NCBI RefSeq assembly: GCF_051857475.1
Contig: NZ_JBPZGZ010000001.1
Location: forward strand, 1,948,047 to 2,012,046
Reading direction: 5' to 3'
DNA: 64,000 nucleotides
Source of the DNA: Pelomonas sp051857475
GTDB lineage: Bacteria; Pseudomonadota; Gammaproteobacteria; Burkholderiales; Burkholderiaceae_C
Below are positions 1 through 8,597 of the stretch, one piece after another (position 1 is the first letter of the stretch; every line of letters starts with the position of its first letter). The position numbers and the translations under genes were made by a program. The notes under the pieces are model-generated. The model was not told where the DNA came from and did not search any database. It was given only the letters and a program-made list of their open reading frames with translations.

Positions 1-1
1 C

Positions 2-1711
2 TTCTCGCTGTCCTATGCCCCCTTCTTCACGACCGGCGAGATGGTCACCGACGGCAAGGGCGGCAAGATCCTGGCCGGCGGCTATGTCGACTTCGCCGGC
101 GCACCCATCGTCGACAAGACGGTGGCCGGCAAGGAGCGCCAGTTCTTCAGCGACTCGCCGGACGGCACCACGCTGCGCAAGCTCGACACCGCGGTGACCG
201 TTCCCGGCATCAAGGGCAACCCCGTCTTCGCCGTCGTGCAGTTCGAATACACGACGCGCGCCCAGGACGACAAGACCGACATGTACGGCAAGCTGCCCTC
301 GCCCATCGCCGTGCTGACGCTGGACCAGGACCCCGCCACCGGCAAGCTGACGCTGGCCAAGTACCACAACGTCGACACCTCGCCCGCCATGGGCCTGTGG
401 ATCACCTGCGGCGCCAGCATTTCGCCCTGGGGCTCGCATCTGTCCAGCGAGGAGTACGAGCCGGACGCCTTCACGATCGCGTCCAACACGATGTTCAAGG
501 ACTACAGCCGCAACCTGTTCGGCGACGAGACCAAGGCCAACCCCTACCACTACGGCCACCTGCCCGAAGTGACGGTCAACGGCGACGGCACCGGCACCAT
601 CAAGAAGCATTACTGCATGGGCCGCATCTCGCATGAGCTGATCCAGGTCATGCCCGACAACCGCACCGCCATCATGGGCGACGACGCCACCAACGGCGGC
701 TTCTTCATGTTCGTCGCCAACACCGAGAAGGACCTCTCGGCCGGCAGCCTCTACGTCGCCAAGTTCGGCGCCGGCTTCTCGCTGGACCCCGCCGCCGCCG
801 GTGCGCCCATCACCTGGATCAAGCTCGGCTCGGCCACCAGCGCCGAGATCAAGGCCCTTGCCGACACGCTCAAGCCCACCGACATCATGGACGTGGCCAC
901 CACCGACCCGGCCGACGCCACGTTCACCAAGATCTGGCTCAGCGGCAAGGTGCAGTGGGTGCGCGTCAAGGCCGGCATGGACAAGGCCGCCGCCTTCCTC
1001 GAGACCCATCGCTACGCCGCGCTGAAGGGCGGTTCCATGGCCTTCACCAAGATGGAAGGCACGACCGTCAACATCAAGGACAAGGTCGCCTACTCGGCCC
1101 TGCAGAACATGCAGAGCTCCATGGTCAAGGGCAACGCCGCCTGGAACGCCGACTACAACATCGGCATCGACAAGGCCCTGAACGCCGGCGGCGTGCTGGC
1201 CCACACGCTGAGCACGGGCCAGAAGGACACGGCCGGCACGGCCATCAACAGCGACTGGGTGCCGTCGCTGACCAAGACCCTGCTGGTCGGCGAAGACCTG
1301 GCCACGGCCGACGCCCTGGGCAACTTGGCCAACCCCGACAAGATCGGCGCGCCGGACAACCTGAAGTTCTCGGAGAAGCTGCGCACCCTCTTCATCGGCG
1401 AGGACAGCAGCTACCACGTCAACAACTTCGTCTGGGCCTACAACGTCGACACCAAGGTGCTGAGCCGCATCGCCTCCATGCCCTCCGGCGCCGAGGCGAC
1501 CGGCCTGGGCGTCGTGGACGACATCAACGGCTGGACCTATATCACCGCCAACTTCCAGCACCCCGGCGACTGGGTTGCCAGCCTGCACGGCAAGGTACAA
1601 GCCACACTGGACCCGCTGGTGCGCGCCAACTACAACAACCGCTTCGGCGCCCAGGTCGGCTATCTGACCGGTGCCATCACCAGCATCAACCTGGCCAAGA
1701 AGCCGGTCTGA
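2..1711 (+). CDS. PhoX-type (DUF839) phosphatase, 5' end missing
   Basis: The frame is open from base 2, so the gene starts before the window and the visible part is about 570 codons. The motif CGASISPWGSHLSSEEY near residue 140 matches the PhoX/DUF839 signature in which a Cys and a Glu help hold the Fe/Ca cluster; further conserved blocks are MGRISHELIQV and GDDATNGGFFMFV. PhoX proteins are periplasmic, Tat-exported phosphomonoesterases that release phosphate from organic esters. The signal peptide would be upstream and cannot be seen. A strong hairpin terminator follows at 1741. The family is clear; substrate and phosphate regulation cannot be judged here. Confidence 0.85.
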   Translation, partial: FSLSYAPFFTTGEMVTDGKGGKILAGGYVDFAGAPIVDKTVAGKERQFFSDSPDGTTLRKLDTAVTVPGIKGNPVFAVVQFEYTTRAQDDKTDMYGKLPSPIAVLTLDQDPATGKLTLAKYHNVDTSPAMGLWITCGASISPWGSHLSSEEYEPDAFTIASNTMFKDYSRNLFGDETKANPYHYGHLPEVTVNGDGTGTIKKHYCMGRISHELIQVMPDNRTAIMGDDATNGGFFMFVANTEKDLSAGSLYVAKFGAGFSLDPAAAGAPITWIKLGSATSAEIKALADTLKPTDIMDVATTDPADATFTKIWLSGKVQWVRVKAGMDKAAAFLETHRYAALKGGSMAFTKMEGTTVNIKDKVAYSALQNMQSSMVKGNAAWNADYNIGIDKALNAGGVLAHTLSTGQKDTAGTAINSDWVPSLTKTLLVGEDLATADALGNLANPDKIGAPDNLKFSEKLRTLFIGEDSSYHVNNFVWAYNVDTKVLSRIASMPSGAEATGLGVVDDINGWTYITANFQHPGDWVASLHGKVQATLDPLVRANYNNRFGAQVGYLTGAITSINLAKKPV

Positions 1712-1740
1712 CGGCTCGTCACGCGTGGCGTGTCACACAA

Positions 1741-1763
1741 GGGCTGCGCGAGCAGCCCTTTTT
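1741..1763 (+). terminator. Rho-independent terminator of the PhoX gene
   Basis: A perfect 7-bp stem (GGGCTGC / GCAGCCC) with a GCGA loop is followed by five T. It lies 30 nt after the PhoX stop and touches the stop codon of the convergent HPF-like gene, so it may serve both directions. Confidence 0.85.
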
Positions 1764-2152
1764 CATGGCGTCGTCTCGTCGTCGACTTCGCGAGCCGCGG
1801 CGGCACTCAGCTCGCCGGTGCCCGCACGGCGGCGCTCGCGGTCCTGCTGCTTGCCCAGCGCCGAGTCGAGCGCCCGCGTCAACTTGTCGGCGGCGCCCTC
1901 GATCGCCTGATGCAGGCTTTCGGCCTGGTGCTTGACCGCGATGTTCTTGACCCCTGCCACGCGCGCTTCCAGCAGGCAGCGCATGTCATCGGGACCCGAC
2001 TTCTCGCCGCTGTTCATGTCGCCGAGGTGCGCCTCTACATGCGTCACCTGGCCCTGGTAATGGCCGACGGCGTCGCGGATCACGCCCTCGACATGCTCGA
2101 TCAGCTTCTCATGGCCCTCGACATGGTTGTCGGTCTCGATCTGCACCTGCAT
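1763..2152 (-). CDS. HPF/RaiA-like ribosome-associated protein
   Basis: A 129-aa protein beginning MQVQIETDNHVEGHEKL. The early beta strand, the helix EHVEGVIRDAVGHY and the segment VTHVEAHLGDMN are the pattern of the S30AE/HPF (YfiA) family, which binds the 30S subunit and holds ribosomes inactive under stress. The C-terminal third is charged and low in complexity and lacks the long-HPF dimerisation domain, so this is a short type. A longer reading frame to 2293 exists, but the start at 2152 is preferred because AAAGGA lies about 9 nt upstream and the family fold begins there. The exact role is inferred from the family. Confidence 0.75.
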   Translation of the reverse strand: MQVQIETDNHVEGHEKLIEHVEGVIRDAVGHYQGQVTHVEAHLGDMNSGEKSGPDDMRCLLEARVAGVKNIAVKHQAESLHQAIEGAADKLTRALDSALGKQQDRERRRAGTGELSAAAAREVDDETTP

Positions 2153-2252
2153 GGCATTTCCTTTCGGCGCGCGAAAGTCGCGCGGTTGGAGACGAGGGGC
2201 AAGCAGCGTGCCCTGCGGCGCTTCAATGCATTTTGCGAAGTCGCTGGAGGCG

Positions 2253-2654
2253 CTAAGGTTTCCGGGTAGCGACGGGGTCTTCGCCGTAGTCACCTTCCAG
2301 CCAACCGTGATACCCCATGCACATACCGTCGCCGTCTTTGAGGTCCAGCTCCACGTCGATCTCTTCAGTATTCAGGTTCACAAGCCGAGCGTGAACGGCG
2401 ACCTCCACACGTTGGGTCTGATTCGCGAGCGCACCTGTCACACCATCGAGCACCATCATCAAGCCATACAAGGCGTCGTCGATCCCCTTTTTTGCAGCGG
2501 CTTGCGCCTCAGCGGAAAGTGTCTGGTCTATTTGATCAATCGCATATCCGCGGACATCTTCAAACAGGATCCGCCCCGTCGCATGCTGCAACCAAAGTTC
2601 AAGCGCCCGATCTCCCTGAGGCGGTTCATGAAGTTCAAATTGCCATGACGCCAT
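2253..2654 (-). CDS. Hypothetical protein, 133 aa
   Basis: A predicted soluble, acidic protein starting MASWQFELHE. The start at 2654 is supported by AGGAG about 9 nt upstream; further in-frame starts to 2738 have no such site. The central part (KKGIDDALYGLMMVLDG) looks like an amphipathic helix, and the C-terminal half alternates beta strands ending in GYHGWLEGDYGED. The layout recalls small proteins found as immunity proteins or in integron cassettes, but no family can be named with confidence. It lies about 100 bp upstream of the HPF-like gene in the same direction. Its base composition is less GC-rich than its neighbours, so it may be acquired. Confidence 0.6.
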   Translation of the reverse strand: MASWQFELHEPPQGDRALELWLQHATGRILFEDVRGYAIDQIDQTLSAEAQAAAKKGIDDALYGLMMVLDGVTGALANQTQRVEVAVHARLVNLNTEEIDVELDLKDGDGMCMGYHGWLEGDYGEDPVATRKP

Positions 2655-2832
2655 AGATGCGGCTCCTGCGCTTGCGCTCAACGTGTTCTCGGGAGAAAAC
2701 CAGCACCGCTTAGACATCCAAGCCGCACCACAACACAACCAGGATCAGGCGCTGCAAGCGCTTGGTTCGTCTGAACGTTCTAGAAAAATTGCCGGGCGAA
2801 AAAGTCACTAGATTTCCGACAAAAGCGCGCCG

Positions 2833-3258
2833 TCAGCGCTCCCGGGGAATCGCATAGGTGCCGGTCGCGTGTGCCACCGGCTCGTCCTCACCCTCCGAGA
2901 AGATCCACACCTCGCCCACCGCCAGCGTCTTGCCCAGCTTCATCAGCCGGCAGCGCGCCATGATGCGCCGGTCGGCGCGCGGTTTACGCAGGAAGTTGAT
3001 GGAGAGGTTGGTCGTCACCGCCAGCGGCACGATGCCGATGCGCGCCAGGATGGCCAGATACAGGGCCACATCGGCCAGGGTCATCATGACCGGGCCCGAC
3101 ACGGTGCCGCCCGGCCTCAGCTCGCTCTCGCCCACCGGGTGGGCGACGACGACGCTGCCATCGGTCTCATCCACCTCTTCCAGGGTGCAGCGGTTCTGCG
3201 GGAACTCGGCCTTCAGAAAGGCATTCAGCTCCGCGTGTGAGGGGCGGTGTTCGGTCAT
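2833..3258 (-). CDS. PaaI-like hotdog-fold thioesterase
   Basis: About 141 aa. The block GGTVSGPVMMTLADVALYL is the PaaI/YdiI hotdog signature: a Gly-rich turn, then a helix carrying the catalytic acid. It is followed by LAVTTNLSINFLRKP, the strand that lines the acyl-CoA pocket. Members hydrolyse short or aromatic acyl-CoA thioesters in the cytoplasm. The ATG at 3258 is chosen; a TTG four codons upstream is also open and neither has a clear ribosome site. The gene is divergent from the methyltransferase at 3322 with about 60 bp between. The acyl substrate cannot be deduced. Confidence 0.8.
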   Translation of the reverse strand: MTEHRPSHAELNAFLKAEFPQNRCTLEEVDETDGSVVVAHPVGESELRPGGTVSGPVMMTLADVALYLAILARIGIVPLAVTTNLSINFLRKPRADRRIMARCRLMKLGKTLAVGEVWIFSEGEDEPVAHATGTYAIPRER

Positions 3259-3321
3259 GGTCAATTGCAAGGAATTGCGAAGACAGCGCCGGCGAGCCTA
3301 GCACCGGCTCAGAATCGGCTC

Positions 3322-4134
3322 ATGAACCTCACCGACCGCGGCTTCACGGGCTCCATCCCCGAGCTCTACGAGCGCTATATGGTGCCGCTGATCTTCGAGC
3401 CCTATGCGACCGACCTGGCTGCCCGGGTGGCGGCCCTGCAGCCCGCGCAGGTGTTGGAGATCGCCGCCGGCACCGGGGTGCTGACGCGCCGGCTGGTCAC
3501 CGAGCTGCCACCGGAGGTCGGCATCATCGCCAGCGACCTGAACGCAACCATGATCGACATGGCCGCCACGCTGGGCACGGAGCGCCCCGTCGAATGGCGG
3601 TTGGCGGATGCGATGGACCTGCCCTTCGAGGACGCCAGCTTCGACCTCGTGGCCTGCCAGTTCGGCGCCATGTTCTTCCCCGACAAGGCGCTGGCCTTTG
3701 CCGAGATCCGCCGCGTGCTGAAGCCGGGCGGTTATTTCCTGTTCAACGTCTGGGACCACATCGACAGCAACGAGCTGGCCAGAACGGCCACCGAAGCCCT
3801 GGCCCAAGCCTTCCCCGACGACCCGCCGCGCTTCATGGCCCGCACACCGCACGGCTATCACGACATCCACGTGCTGCGCGCCGATCTCGCCGCCGGCGGC
3901 TTCGAGCGCGAGGCCGACATCGTCACGCTGCCGCTGCGTGCCAAGGCCGACTCGCCGTCGCCCGCGGCCCTGGGCTATTGCCAGGGCACGCCGCTGCGCA
4001 CCGAGATCGAGGCCCGCGCGCCGGGCCGCCTGCCCGAGATGACAGCCCTGGTCGCCCGCGCCTTTGCCGATCGCTTCGGCGCCGGGCCTCTCGATACACG
4101 CATCCAGGCCCACGTGGTGATCATCGGGCGATAG
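3322..4134 (+). CDS. Class I SAM-dependent methyltransferase
   Basis: A 270-aa protein starting MNLTDRGFTGSIPELYERYM. It has motif I (VLEIAAGTGVLTRRL), an acidic residue after the second strand (IIASDLNATMIDMA), and LADAMDLPFEDASFDLVACQFGAMFFPDK, typical of UbiE/COQ5-like and general methyltransferase-11 enzymes. KPGGYFLFNVWD closes the Rossmann fold. The substrate is unknown; relatives act on quinones, sterol-like or small molecules. It stands alone, divergent from the thioesterase, with structured repeat copy A about 12 bp after the stop. Confidence 0.82.
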   Translation: MNLTDRGFTGSIPELYERYMVPLIFEPYATDLAARVAALQPAQVLEIAAGTGVLTRRLVTELPPEVGIIASDLNATMIDMAATLGTERPVEWRLADAMDLPFEDASFDLVACQFGAMFFPDKALAFAEIRRVLKPGGYFLFNVWDHIDSNELARTATEALAQAFPDDPPRFMARTPHGYHDIHVLRADLAAGGFEREADIVTLPLRAKADSPSPAALGYCQGTPLRTEIEARAPGRLPEMTALVARAFADRFGAGPLDTRIQAHVVIIGR

Positions 4135-4146
4135 CCACTTGGGTTT

Positions 4147-4274
4147 GCGGGCCGAGCGCCTGGCCGCTCCCTAGCCGGCCCGCCTATGGCGATGTGCTTG
4201 CGGCTCAATGCCGCAAGCATTGCCGTCCCCTCGGGGGACCGACCAGACTCGCTCGCGAGACTGGGCGAGGGGCT
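4147..4274 (-). repeat. Structured 3'-UTR repeat, copy A (after uvrD)
   Basis: One of three copies of an imperfectly palindromic element (others at 21134 and 38200). It begins immediately after the uvrD stop in the minus direction and fills the gap to the convergent methyltransferase. It contains GTCCCCTCGGGGGAC (one hairpin), TGCTTGCGGC with GCCGCAAGCA (long hairpin) and GGGCCG/CGGCC arms at the far end. There is no T-run, so it is not a classical terminator. Confidence 0.8.
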
Positions 4275-6638
4275 TCAATCGATCGGCGTCAGCTTCGCCA
4301 CCGACAAGGCGAGCCACTTGGTGCCATGCCGGCCGAAGTTCACCTGGGCACGCGCATCCGCACCCGTGCCTTCCAGCGTCAGCAGCACGCCTTCGCCGAA
4401 CTTGTTGTGGAAGACGCCCTTGCCGACGCGCAGGCCGCCATGCTCTTCCGAGACCTTCTGCTTCATGCTGGCCGGCACCGGCGGCTCCACCCAGGCTGCC
4501 TTCTGAACATTGCCCGCACCCACCATGCCCTTCAGCCCCGAGCCGCGCTGCCAGGCCTGCTGGTACTCGCGCGCAAAGCCCGATCCGAAGCCCTGGTTGC
4601 GCGGCGTCAGCCACTTCAGCGCCTCCTCGGGCAGCTCGTCGAAGAAGCGGCTCTTGATGTGATAACGGGTCTGTCCATGCAGCATGCGGGTCTGGCAGAA
4701 GCTGAGTGACAGCTTCTTGCGCGCCCGCGTGATGGCCACGTACATGAGGCGACGTTCCTCCTCCAGCCCGTCATGGTCGGACATGGAGTTCTCGTGCGGG
4801 AACAGCCCTTCTTCCAGGCCGGTGATGAAGACGGCGTCGAATTCCAGGCCCTTGGCCGAATGCACCGTCATCAGCTGCACGGCATCCTGGCCGGCCTGGG
4901 CCTGGTTGTCGCCGGCCTCCAGCGAGGCATGCGTCAGGAAGGCCACGAGCGGCGACATGATTTCGCCGGTCTCTGCATCCGGCACCGCGCCTGGCGTGCC
5001 GGCCTCAGCAACCTCGTCGACGGGCAGCCCCACGGCGTTCTTGCCGAAGCCCTCCTGCATGACGAAGGCCTCGGCCGCATTGATCAGTTCGTCCAGGTTC
5101 TCCAGCCGCTCGGCGCCGTCCTTGTCGGTGCGGTAGAAGTCCAGCAGGCCCGAGGTTTCCAGCACCTGCTCGATGATCTCGCGCAGCGTCATGCCCTGGG
5201 TCAGGTTGCGCGTCGAGTCGATCAGGTTGGTGAAGGCGACCAGGTTGGCGCCGCCCTTGCCGGTGATGGCGCCCACGCTTTGATAGAGGCTGCGGCCCGA
5301 GGCCTTGGCGGCGTCCTGCAGGTTCTCCAGCGTCTTGGCACCGATGCCACGGGTCGGGAAGTTGACGACGCGCAGGAAGCTGGTGTCGTCGTTGGCGTTC
5401 TCCAGCAGGCGCAGATAGGCCAGCGCATGCTTGACTTCGGCGCGCTCGAAGAAGCGCAGGCCGCCGTAGACGCGGTAAGGGATGCCCGAGTTGAACAGCG
5501 CCGATTCGATGACGCGCGACTGCGCATTGCTGCGGTAGAGGATGGCAATTTCCTGCCGGTCCAGGCCGCCGCGGTGCAGGCTCTGGATCTCCTCGATGAC
5601 CCATTGCGCCTCGGCAAAGTCGCTCGGCGCCTCCTGCACGCGGATGGGCTCGCCCTGGCCGGCGTCGGTGCGCAGCGTCTTGCCCAGGCGCTGGGTGTTG
5701 CGGCTGATCAGCTCGTTGGCCGCGTCCAGGATGTGGCCGAAGCTGCGGTAGTTCTGCTCCAGCTTGATGACCTTCTTGACGCGGTACTCGCGCTCGAAGT
5801 CGGCCATGTTGCCGACGCGCGCGCCGCGGAAGGCGTAGATGCTCTGGTCGTCGTCGCCCACGGCCAGCACGCTCTGGCCGTCATCCCGCCCCGGCGGGGC
5901 GAACATCTTCAGCCAGGCGTACTGCAGCTTGTTGGTGTCCTGGAACTCGTCCACCAGGATGTGGCGGAAGCGCCGCTGGTAGTGGTCACGCACAGCCTGG
6001 TTGTCGCGCAGCAGCTCATAGCTGCGCAGCATCAGCTCGGCGAAGTCCACCACGCCTTCGCGCTGGCACTGGTCCTCGTAGTTGGCGTAGATCTCGACCA
6101 TCTTCTTGGTCTGCTCGTCGCGCTGCTCCACGTCACCAGGGCGCAGGCCGTCTTCCTTGCAGCCGGCGATGAACCAGCCGACCTGTTTGGGCACGAAACG
6201 CTCTTCATCCAGCTTCATGGCCTTGATGACACGCTTGACGGCCGAGGTCGTGTCGCTGGCGTCCAGGATCTGGAAGGCTTGCGGCAGATGCGCCAGCTTC
6301 CAGTGCGCACGCAGGAAGCGGTTGCACAGGCCGTGAAAGGTGCCAATCCACATGCCGCGCACATTGAAGGGCAGCATGGTGGACAGGCGCGCCAGCATTT
6401 CCTTGGCGGCCTTGTTCGTGAAGGTCACGGCCATCACGCCGCCGGGGCTGACCTGGCCGGTGTTCAGCAGCCAGGCGATGCGCGTCGTCAGCACGCGGGT
6501 CTTGCCCGAGCCGGCGCCGGCGAGGATGAGGGCGGGTTCCGGAGCGGCGGTGACGGCGGCCAGTTGCTCGGGGTTGAGGTTGCGCAGCAGCGGGCTGGAC
6601 GCGGCGTCGACCACAGCGTCGACAGGAAAGGAAGTCAT
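4275..6638 (-). CDS. uvrD: DNA helicase II UvrD
   Basis: A 787-aa superfamily 1A helicase. Visible motifs in order: Q-motif region NPEQLAAV, Walker A AGAGSGKT at residues 40-47, DEXX box VDEFQDTN, motif III VGDDDQSIYAFRGA, motif IV QNYRS, motif V VHSAKGLEFD and motif VI EERRLMYVAITRA. The C-terminal tail GVFHNKFGEGVLLTLEG is the tudor-like domain that contacts RNA polymerase in UvrD/PcrA. It unwinds DNA 3'-5' in nucleotide excision and mismatch repair. It is somewhat longer than the E. coli protein (720 aa) but ungapped. It is divergent from the DUF481 gene and followed directly by repeat copy A. Confidence 0.97.
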   Translation of the reverse strand: MTSFPVDAVVDAASSPLLRNLNPEQLAAVTAAPEPALILAGAGSGKTRVLTTRIAWLLNTGQVSPGGVMAVTFTNKAAKEMLARLSTMLPFNVRGMWIGTFHGLCNRFLRAHWKLAHLPQAFQILDASDTTSAVKRVIKAMKLDEERFVPKQVGWFIAGCKEDGLRPGDVEQRDEQTKKMVEIYANYEDQCQREGVVDFAELMLRSYELLRDNQAVRDHYQRRFRHILVDEFQDTNKLQYAWLKMFAPPGRDDGQSVLAVGDDDQSIYAFRGARVGNMADFEREYRVKKVIKLEQNYRSFGHILDAANELISRNTQRLGKTLRTDAGQGEPIRVQEAPSDFAEAQWVIEEIQSLHRGGLDRQEIAILYRSNAQSRVIESALFNSGIPYRVYGGLRFFERAEVKHALAYLRLLENANDDTSFLRVVNFPTRGIGAKTLENLQDAAKASGRSLYQSVGAITGKGGANLVAFTNLIDSTRNLTQGMTLREIIEQVLETSGLLDFYRTDKDGAERLENLDELINAAEAFVMQEGFGKNAVGLPVDEVAEAGTPGAVPDAETGEIMSPLVAFLTHASLEAGDNQAQAGQDAVQLMTVHSAKGLEFDAVFITGLEEGLFPHENSMSDHDGLEEERRLMYVAITRARKKLSLSFCQTRMLHGQTRYHIKSRFFDELPEEALKWLTPRNQGFGSGFAREYQQAWQRGSGLKGMVGAGNVQKAAWVEPPVPASMKQKVSEEHGGLRVGKGVFHNKFGEGVLLTLEGTGADARAQVNFGRHGTKWLALSVAKLTPID

Positions 6639-6744
6639 TCCGGCATTTTAGAGAACGCCCTCTTACAGACCCGGCCGGCGGCGGCCGGCCCGTCCGGCTT
6701 CGTTGGCGATACTTCTGGTTTTCCCGCAAGACCCCAGCTTCCGA

Positions 6745-7482
6745 ATGCCTCGTCTCTCTCTCGCCCTGGGCGCCGTCGCCCTCAGCCTCGCCTCGCAAAC
6801 CACCCAGGCGCAGGACACGCCGGACGGCAAGTGGCATGGCGGCCTCAGCGTCTCCGGCGCCTTCGCCAGCGGCAACAACAGCAGCCGCGCCCTGGCCGCC
6901 AATGCGGACGCCAGCGTCGCCACGGCCGAAGACAAGCTCAGCCTCTACGGCATCGCCAACTACGGCCGCAACAAGGTCGAAGGCGTCGACACCACGACAG
7001 CCGACCTGCTGCGCCTGGGCGGCCGCTACGACTTCAACCTCGGCCCGCAATGGTTCTCCTTCGCCGGTGCGGAAGGCGAGACCAACAAGGCCGGCGGCGT
7101 GCGCGACCGCTACAACCTCAACGGTGGTCTCGGCTACCACCTCATCAAGGACGATGCCACCAACTGGGACATCTTCAGCGGTGTCGGCTACACCACCACC
7201 CGCCTGACCGACGGCAGCACGGCCAAGGGCGCGCAAGTGCTGTTCGGCGAGGAGTCCAGCCACAAGGTCAGCGAGACGACGACGCTGAAGCAGCGCCTGG
7301 TCTACTACCCCGGCGGTGGCGACCTGGGCAACCGCGCCACCTTCGATGCCGGTCTGGCCACGCAGATCCTGGGTGGCTGGACGCTGAACGTCGGCCTGTC
7401 CAGCCGCTACGCCAGCCGCGTGCCCATCGGCACCAAGAAGACCGATAACCTCTTGACCGTCGGCTTCGGCTACAAGTTCTGA
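6745..7482 (+). CDS. DUF481 outer-membrane protein
   Basis: 245 aa, starting MPRLSLALGAVALSLASQTTQA, a clear Sec signal peptide cleaved near residue 22. The mature part begins with WHGGLSVSGAFASGN and continues in alternating amphipathic strands ending NLLTVGFGYKF, with a terminal Phe as in outer-membrane barrel proteins. This is the DUF481 pattern (YdiY-like, salt-induced outer membrane protein). The function is unknown. A start further upstream (6703) would bury the signal peptide. The 106-bp gap to divergent uvrD must hold both promoters. Confidence 0.82.
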   Translation: MPRLSLALGAVALSLASQTTQAQDTPDGKWHGGLSVSGAFASGNNSSRALAANADASVATAEDKLSLYGIANYGRNKVEGVDTTTADLLRLGGRYDFNLGPQWFSFAGAEGETNKAGGVRDRYNLNGGLGYHLIKDDATNWDIFSGVGYTTTRLTDGSTAKGAQVLFGEESSHKVSETTTLKQRLVYYPGGGDLGNRATFDAGLATQILGGWTLNVGLSSRYASRVPIGTKKTDNLLTVGFGYKF

Positions 7483-7525
7483 CGCGGGATCGGCCGCCTC
7501 GGCTGCCACGAAACCCACCGATACC

Positions 7526-7543
7526 CACGGCAATATTGCCGTG
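7526..7543. other. Perfect 18-bp palindrome between two genes
   Basis: CACGGCAATATTGCCGTG is perfectly self-complementary. It lies 43 bp after the DUF481 stop and 107 bp before the lipoprotein start. It has no T-run, so it is more like a dimeric-protein binding site than a terminator. Confidence 0.5.
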
Positions 7544-7650
7544 CGCCGCCAGGGTGATCCCTAGCGTTTGGAGCGAGGTCCCTCTCCACAATCCGCGCCG
7601 CTTGCGCCGGCAGTGGCGTGGGCGTTCGCTTCATTCCCAGACCACATCAC

Positions 7651-8244
7651 ATGTCCAACATTCTTCGCCTCATGCTCCTGGCCGCATCGTCGGCCCTTCT
7701 CGTCGGGTGCGCCGGCACCAACTTCAAGCGTCCCGATTCCGGCGCGTTGGAGGTCGGCAAGTCGACAGCAGCCCAGATCACGCAGGTCATGGGTGCGCCC
7801 CAGCAGACGGGTGAATTGCTGCGCAACGGCGAGAAGCTGAAGCAGTCACGCTACGCGTACGCCGAAGGTGCCGGCTCGGGCAAGTACCCGGGCGTGACGC
7901 CGGCTCGCGCGCAGGTGTTCCTGACCTTCAACGACGTGCTGGTGGCGGAAGAATTCGTCAGCTCGTTTCCCAACGATGCCACCGACTTTGACGACACCAA
8001 GGTCAGCGCCATCACCAAGGGCAAGTCCACCCGCGCCGAGGTGACCGCACTGCTGGGCAACCCCAACGGCAAGGGTGTTCATCCCTTCATCAAGAACAAG
8101 ACGGAAACCGCGTTCATCTACAGCTACTCCCACGTCAAGGGCAGCGTCTTCAACATGAAGTTCTATGCGAAGACGCTGATCGTGTCCTTCGACGCGGCGG
8201 GGGTCGTCACGGACGTGGAATACACCTCCACCGGCGAGAAGTAA
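7651..8244 (+). CDS. Lipoprotein with BamE/OmlA-like repeats
   Basis: 197 aa. MSNILRLMLLAASSALLVGCAG is a lipoprotein signal with lipobox LVGC. The mature part has two copies of a BamE/SmpA-like unit: ALEVGKSTAAQITQVMGAPQQ and later AITKGKSTRAEVTALLGNPNG, each with the (V/K)GxST...V..(M/L)G(A/N)P pattern of that fold. The double unit is longer than BamE itself, so it is a relative rather than BamE. It is probably anchored to the outer membrane facing the periplasm. A strong terminator follows at 8268. Confidence 0.8.
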   Translation: MSNILRLMLLAASSALLVGCAGTNFKRPDSGALEVGKSTAAQITQVMGAPQQTGELLRNGEKLKQSRYAYAEGAGSGKYPGVTPARAQVFLTFNDVLVAEEFVSSFPNDATDFDDTKVSAITKGKSTRAEVTALLGNPNGKGVHPFIKNKTETAFIYSYSHVKGSVFNMKFYAKTLIVSFDAAGVVTDVEYTSTGEK

Positions 8245-8267
8245 CGTCAGCCTCACCACCCCGCAAG

Positions 8268-8298
8268 CAGCCGGCCGCCGTGAGGCGCCGGCTGTTTT
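8268..8298 (+). terminator. Rho-independent terminator of the lipoprotein gene
   Basis: An 8-bp perfect stem CAGCCGGC / GCCGGCTG with an 11-nt loop is followed by TTTT. It lies 24 nt after the stop at 8244. Confidence 0.85.
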
Positions 8299-8307
8299 CG
8301 TTGGGGC

Positions 8308-8583
8308 CTAGCCGCGGCCGCCGCGCCGCATCTTGCCGGCCCGGCCGGCCTTGGACCATTCATAGGCCTCGCCGTCCGGCGTTTTGCCTCCCTCCACGGC
8401 CGAGACGCCGGGCTTCCCCACACTCTCGTCCAGCTCGGTCGAGATGCTGACGTGGCCATGCCCCGCCCTGCGCCGGTCTTCGGCCCAGGCCAGGGCCTGG
8501 GTCAGCTCCTTGCTGCTGAAGAACTGGCAGACCGGTGCCGCTTCCTCACCCGCACCTTCCAGCCAATACACGACGATGCCCAA
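8308..8583 (-). CDS. Conserved small hypothetical protein, 91 aa
   Basis: Starts MGIVVYWLEGAGEEAAPVCQFF and ends with a basic Gly/Arg tail (KMRRGGRG). The body (KELTQALAWAEDRRRAGHGHVSISTELDESVG) looks like a compact alpha/beta domain. No catalytic motif is visible. It lies 14 bp downstream of the DUF885 gene in the same direction, so the two are probably cotranscribed. I do not recognise a characterised family. Confidence 0.6.
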   Translation of the reverse strand: MGIVVYWLEGAGEEAAPVCQFFSSKELTQALAWAEDRRRAGHGHVSISTELDESVGKPGVSAVEGGKTPDGEAYEWSKAGRAGKMRRGGRG

Positions 8584-8597
8584 TGCGCTCTCCGGTT

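Noticed and set aside
955..1935. Long plus-strand frame of 326 codons inside the PhoX gene
   Set aside because: Arg/Gly/Pro-rich shadow of the high-GC PhoX gene in another frame; no motif and no ribosome site.
4773..7448. 891-codon plus-strand frame opposite uvrD
   Set aside because: Antisense shadow of uvrD and the DUF481 gene; both real genes have full motifs on their own frames.
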